34,461 bases of DNA from Candidatus Obscuribacterales bacterium (GTDB lineage Bacteria; Cyanobacteriota; Vampirovibrionia; Obscuribacterales; Obscuribacteraceae): positions 1 through 34,461 of the forward strand of contig JAIETE010000230.1 of the NCBI GenBank assembly GCA_019745505.1. The letters run 5' to 3'. Under the pieces are notes generated by a model. It had not been told where the DNA came from. It saw only the letters and a list, made by a program, of their open reading frames with translations, and did not search any database. Shown in pieces: positions 33,486 to 34,461 of the stretch. Position numbers and translations under genes: made by a program. Position 1 is the stretch's first letter. Every line of letters begins with the position of its first letter.

Positions 33486-34461
33486 CGGCTCAATCCTCCC
33501 CACCAGGCAGGAGTTTTCTCCTTCGCAAGCGACACACTGTTTACGGTTATGGTGCTTTTTGTCTCACCGTTGGCAGGGGCAGCCGGATAAAGTACCAATT
33601 GCTTTATACGGCATCCGGGCGGCAGTTCGCAGAGTTTCAATTCATAGCTGCACGAGTGGGTTTTACTGTCATCCGGCAACGGAATACTCATCGTTTGCGG
33701 CTTTCCTCTGTCAGGCACAATGGATACTTTCAGTGAACGTCCATACATTCTGCCCGCGGACATCGATACGACCAGATGACTGAAATCATCGGCAGCGATA
33801 GGTTTTTGCGGAGTGAAATACATTGCCCAGTAGTCCGAGCGGCCTTTCTTCGAGCCGCGAACATCCCTCGGCACGTCAACGACAAGGGGCGCACTGCGCC
33901 ATTGCGAAGAAGAGAGCGAGGGAAGGACAAGCTGTTTGCTCTGATCGAAGTTTTTTCCAAACGAGTCATTCAAATCGGTATTGACCGGACGCCAAAGAAC
34001 TTTGTCTTCCTGCAAACGCAGTGCCATTGCCTGATTTTCAGCGTCGCTTCGTCTTCGAAGTTTTACATCGATAGAGGGATATTTGAATACAGAGAGGTCG
34101 TCGCCACCAAACTTATTACCGTTCGATGTGAACAAAAGCGTTATCGTCTTTCCTTTATATGAAGAAAGATCGACATCGATACCGTGCCATTCTCCAGCCT
34201 TCATCGCGTTCTTTTCAAACAAGTGCGTTCCGGCAGCAGACGGGTCGGAATTGTTTTCAACAACAGCAATTACCTTTCCTGTGACACCATCAGTGATGGT
34301 CGGTTTCGAGTTCTTGTTTGGATAACCAATCGAATAGGCACTCTTCAACTTCGCAGTAATCAGGTCCGAGGGCAAAGAAATTGTCCAACTGATTGCATTG
34401 GGGCTGTGAACATAAACGTTGGCATGTTCGTAATGTGACCAGGGCACTGTGTGATCGACGG
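33482..34461 (-). CDS. Large probably exported protein, N-terminus outside window
   Basis: The frame is open to the right edge, with codons before the GTG at 34447 reading VDHT-VPWSH, so this is the C-terminal 326 or more residues of a longer protein. Residues from HYEHANVYVHSPNAISWTISLP to TITLLFTSNGNKFGGDDLSVF resemble an NPCBM-like galactose-binding beta-sandwich (about 130 residues). A second beta-rich part (QWRSAPLVVDV...FSHLVVSMSAG...TITVNSVSLAK) could be another carbohydrate-binding-like domain. Function is not known. Its stop overlaps the start of the DUF2993-like gene by four bases, so translation is coupled and both are probably envelope proteins. Confidence 0.7.
   Translation of the reverse strand, partial: VDHTVPWSHYEHANVYVHSPNAISWTISLPSDLITAKLKSAYSIGYPNKNSKPTITDGVTGKVIAVVENNSDPSAAGTHLFEKNAMKAGEWHGIDVDLSSYKGKTITLLFTSNGNKFGGDDLSVFKYPSIDVKLRRRSDAENQAMALRLQEDKVLWRPVNTDLNDSFGKNFDQSKQLVLPSLSSSQWRSAPLVVDVPRDVRGSKKGRSDYWAMYFTPQKPIAADDFSHLVVSMSAGRMYGRSLKVSIVPDRGKPQTMSIPLPDDSKTHSCSYELKLCELPPGCRIKQLVLYPAAPANGETKSTITVNSVSLAKEKTPAWWGGLSR

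Overview
The window looks like chromosomal DNA from a free-living bacterium of moderate GC content. The best taxonomic guess is the non-photosynthetic sister groups of Cyanobacteria (Vampirovibrionia/'Melainabacteria', Obscuribacterales-like). This rests on the cyanobacterial-style LysA (YAGKAFLCMAMC active-site context) next to a CdaA-type diadenylate cyclase, a DUF2993/LmeA-like secreted protein, a GerMN lipoprotein and PdxS/PdxT. It is inference from family resemblance, since no 16S rRNA or other marker is present. No tRNA, rRNA or CRISPR array was seen.

Layout. 1-792 (minus) is the start of a secreted protein that runs off the left edge. 1413-3269 is a complete-looking group II intron with an LtrA-type protein, inserted just past the intrinsic terminator of an unrecognised gene (3549-5057, minus). 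5187-5876 (plus) encodes an exported HExxH protein with its own good promoter and terminator hairpin. 6266-9959 (minus) is a vitamin B6 unit, pdxR-pdxS-pdxT, separated by GC-rich palindromic repeats and preceded by an array of CCAGCCAATT boxes that look like PdxR operators. 10126-12381 (minus) holds serS with a small membrane gene overlapping each end. 12436-15101 (plus) is an SGNH-like/MBOAT pair predicted to O-acylate an extracellular glycan, followed by yraN and an uncharacterised gene. 16797-19037 (minus) is a large membrane protein with an embedded spermidine-synthase/methyltransferase-like domain. 20027-23953 (plus) is lysA-dacA plus an exported orphan. 23999-31178 (minus) reads pyrF, a membrane-anchored extracytoplasmic VWA protein, a two-TM mini-protein, a 1085-residue tubulin-like GTPase with about nine C-terminal CxxC knuckles, and a macro-domain protein. 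31378-34461 (minus) holds rpmE, a GerMN lipoprotein, a DUF2993-like protein and the end of another large, probably surface, protein.

How the genes fit together. The pdx genes form one pathway module, with regulator and both enzyme subunits co-oriented. lysA and dacA link diaminopimelate/lysine metabolism with c-di-AMP, a cell-wall and osmotic signal. The most interesting unit is VWA / 2-TM / tubulin-like-zinc-ribbon / macro (23999-30404). It combines an outward-facing adhesion or sensing domain, a small membrane protein, a cytoplasmic GTP-dependent polymer-type domain and an ADP-ribose-type binding domain, and I know of no described pathway that matches it.
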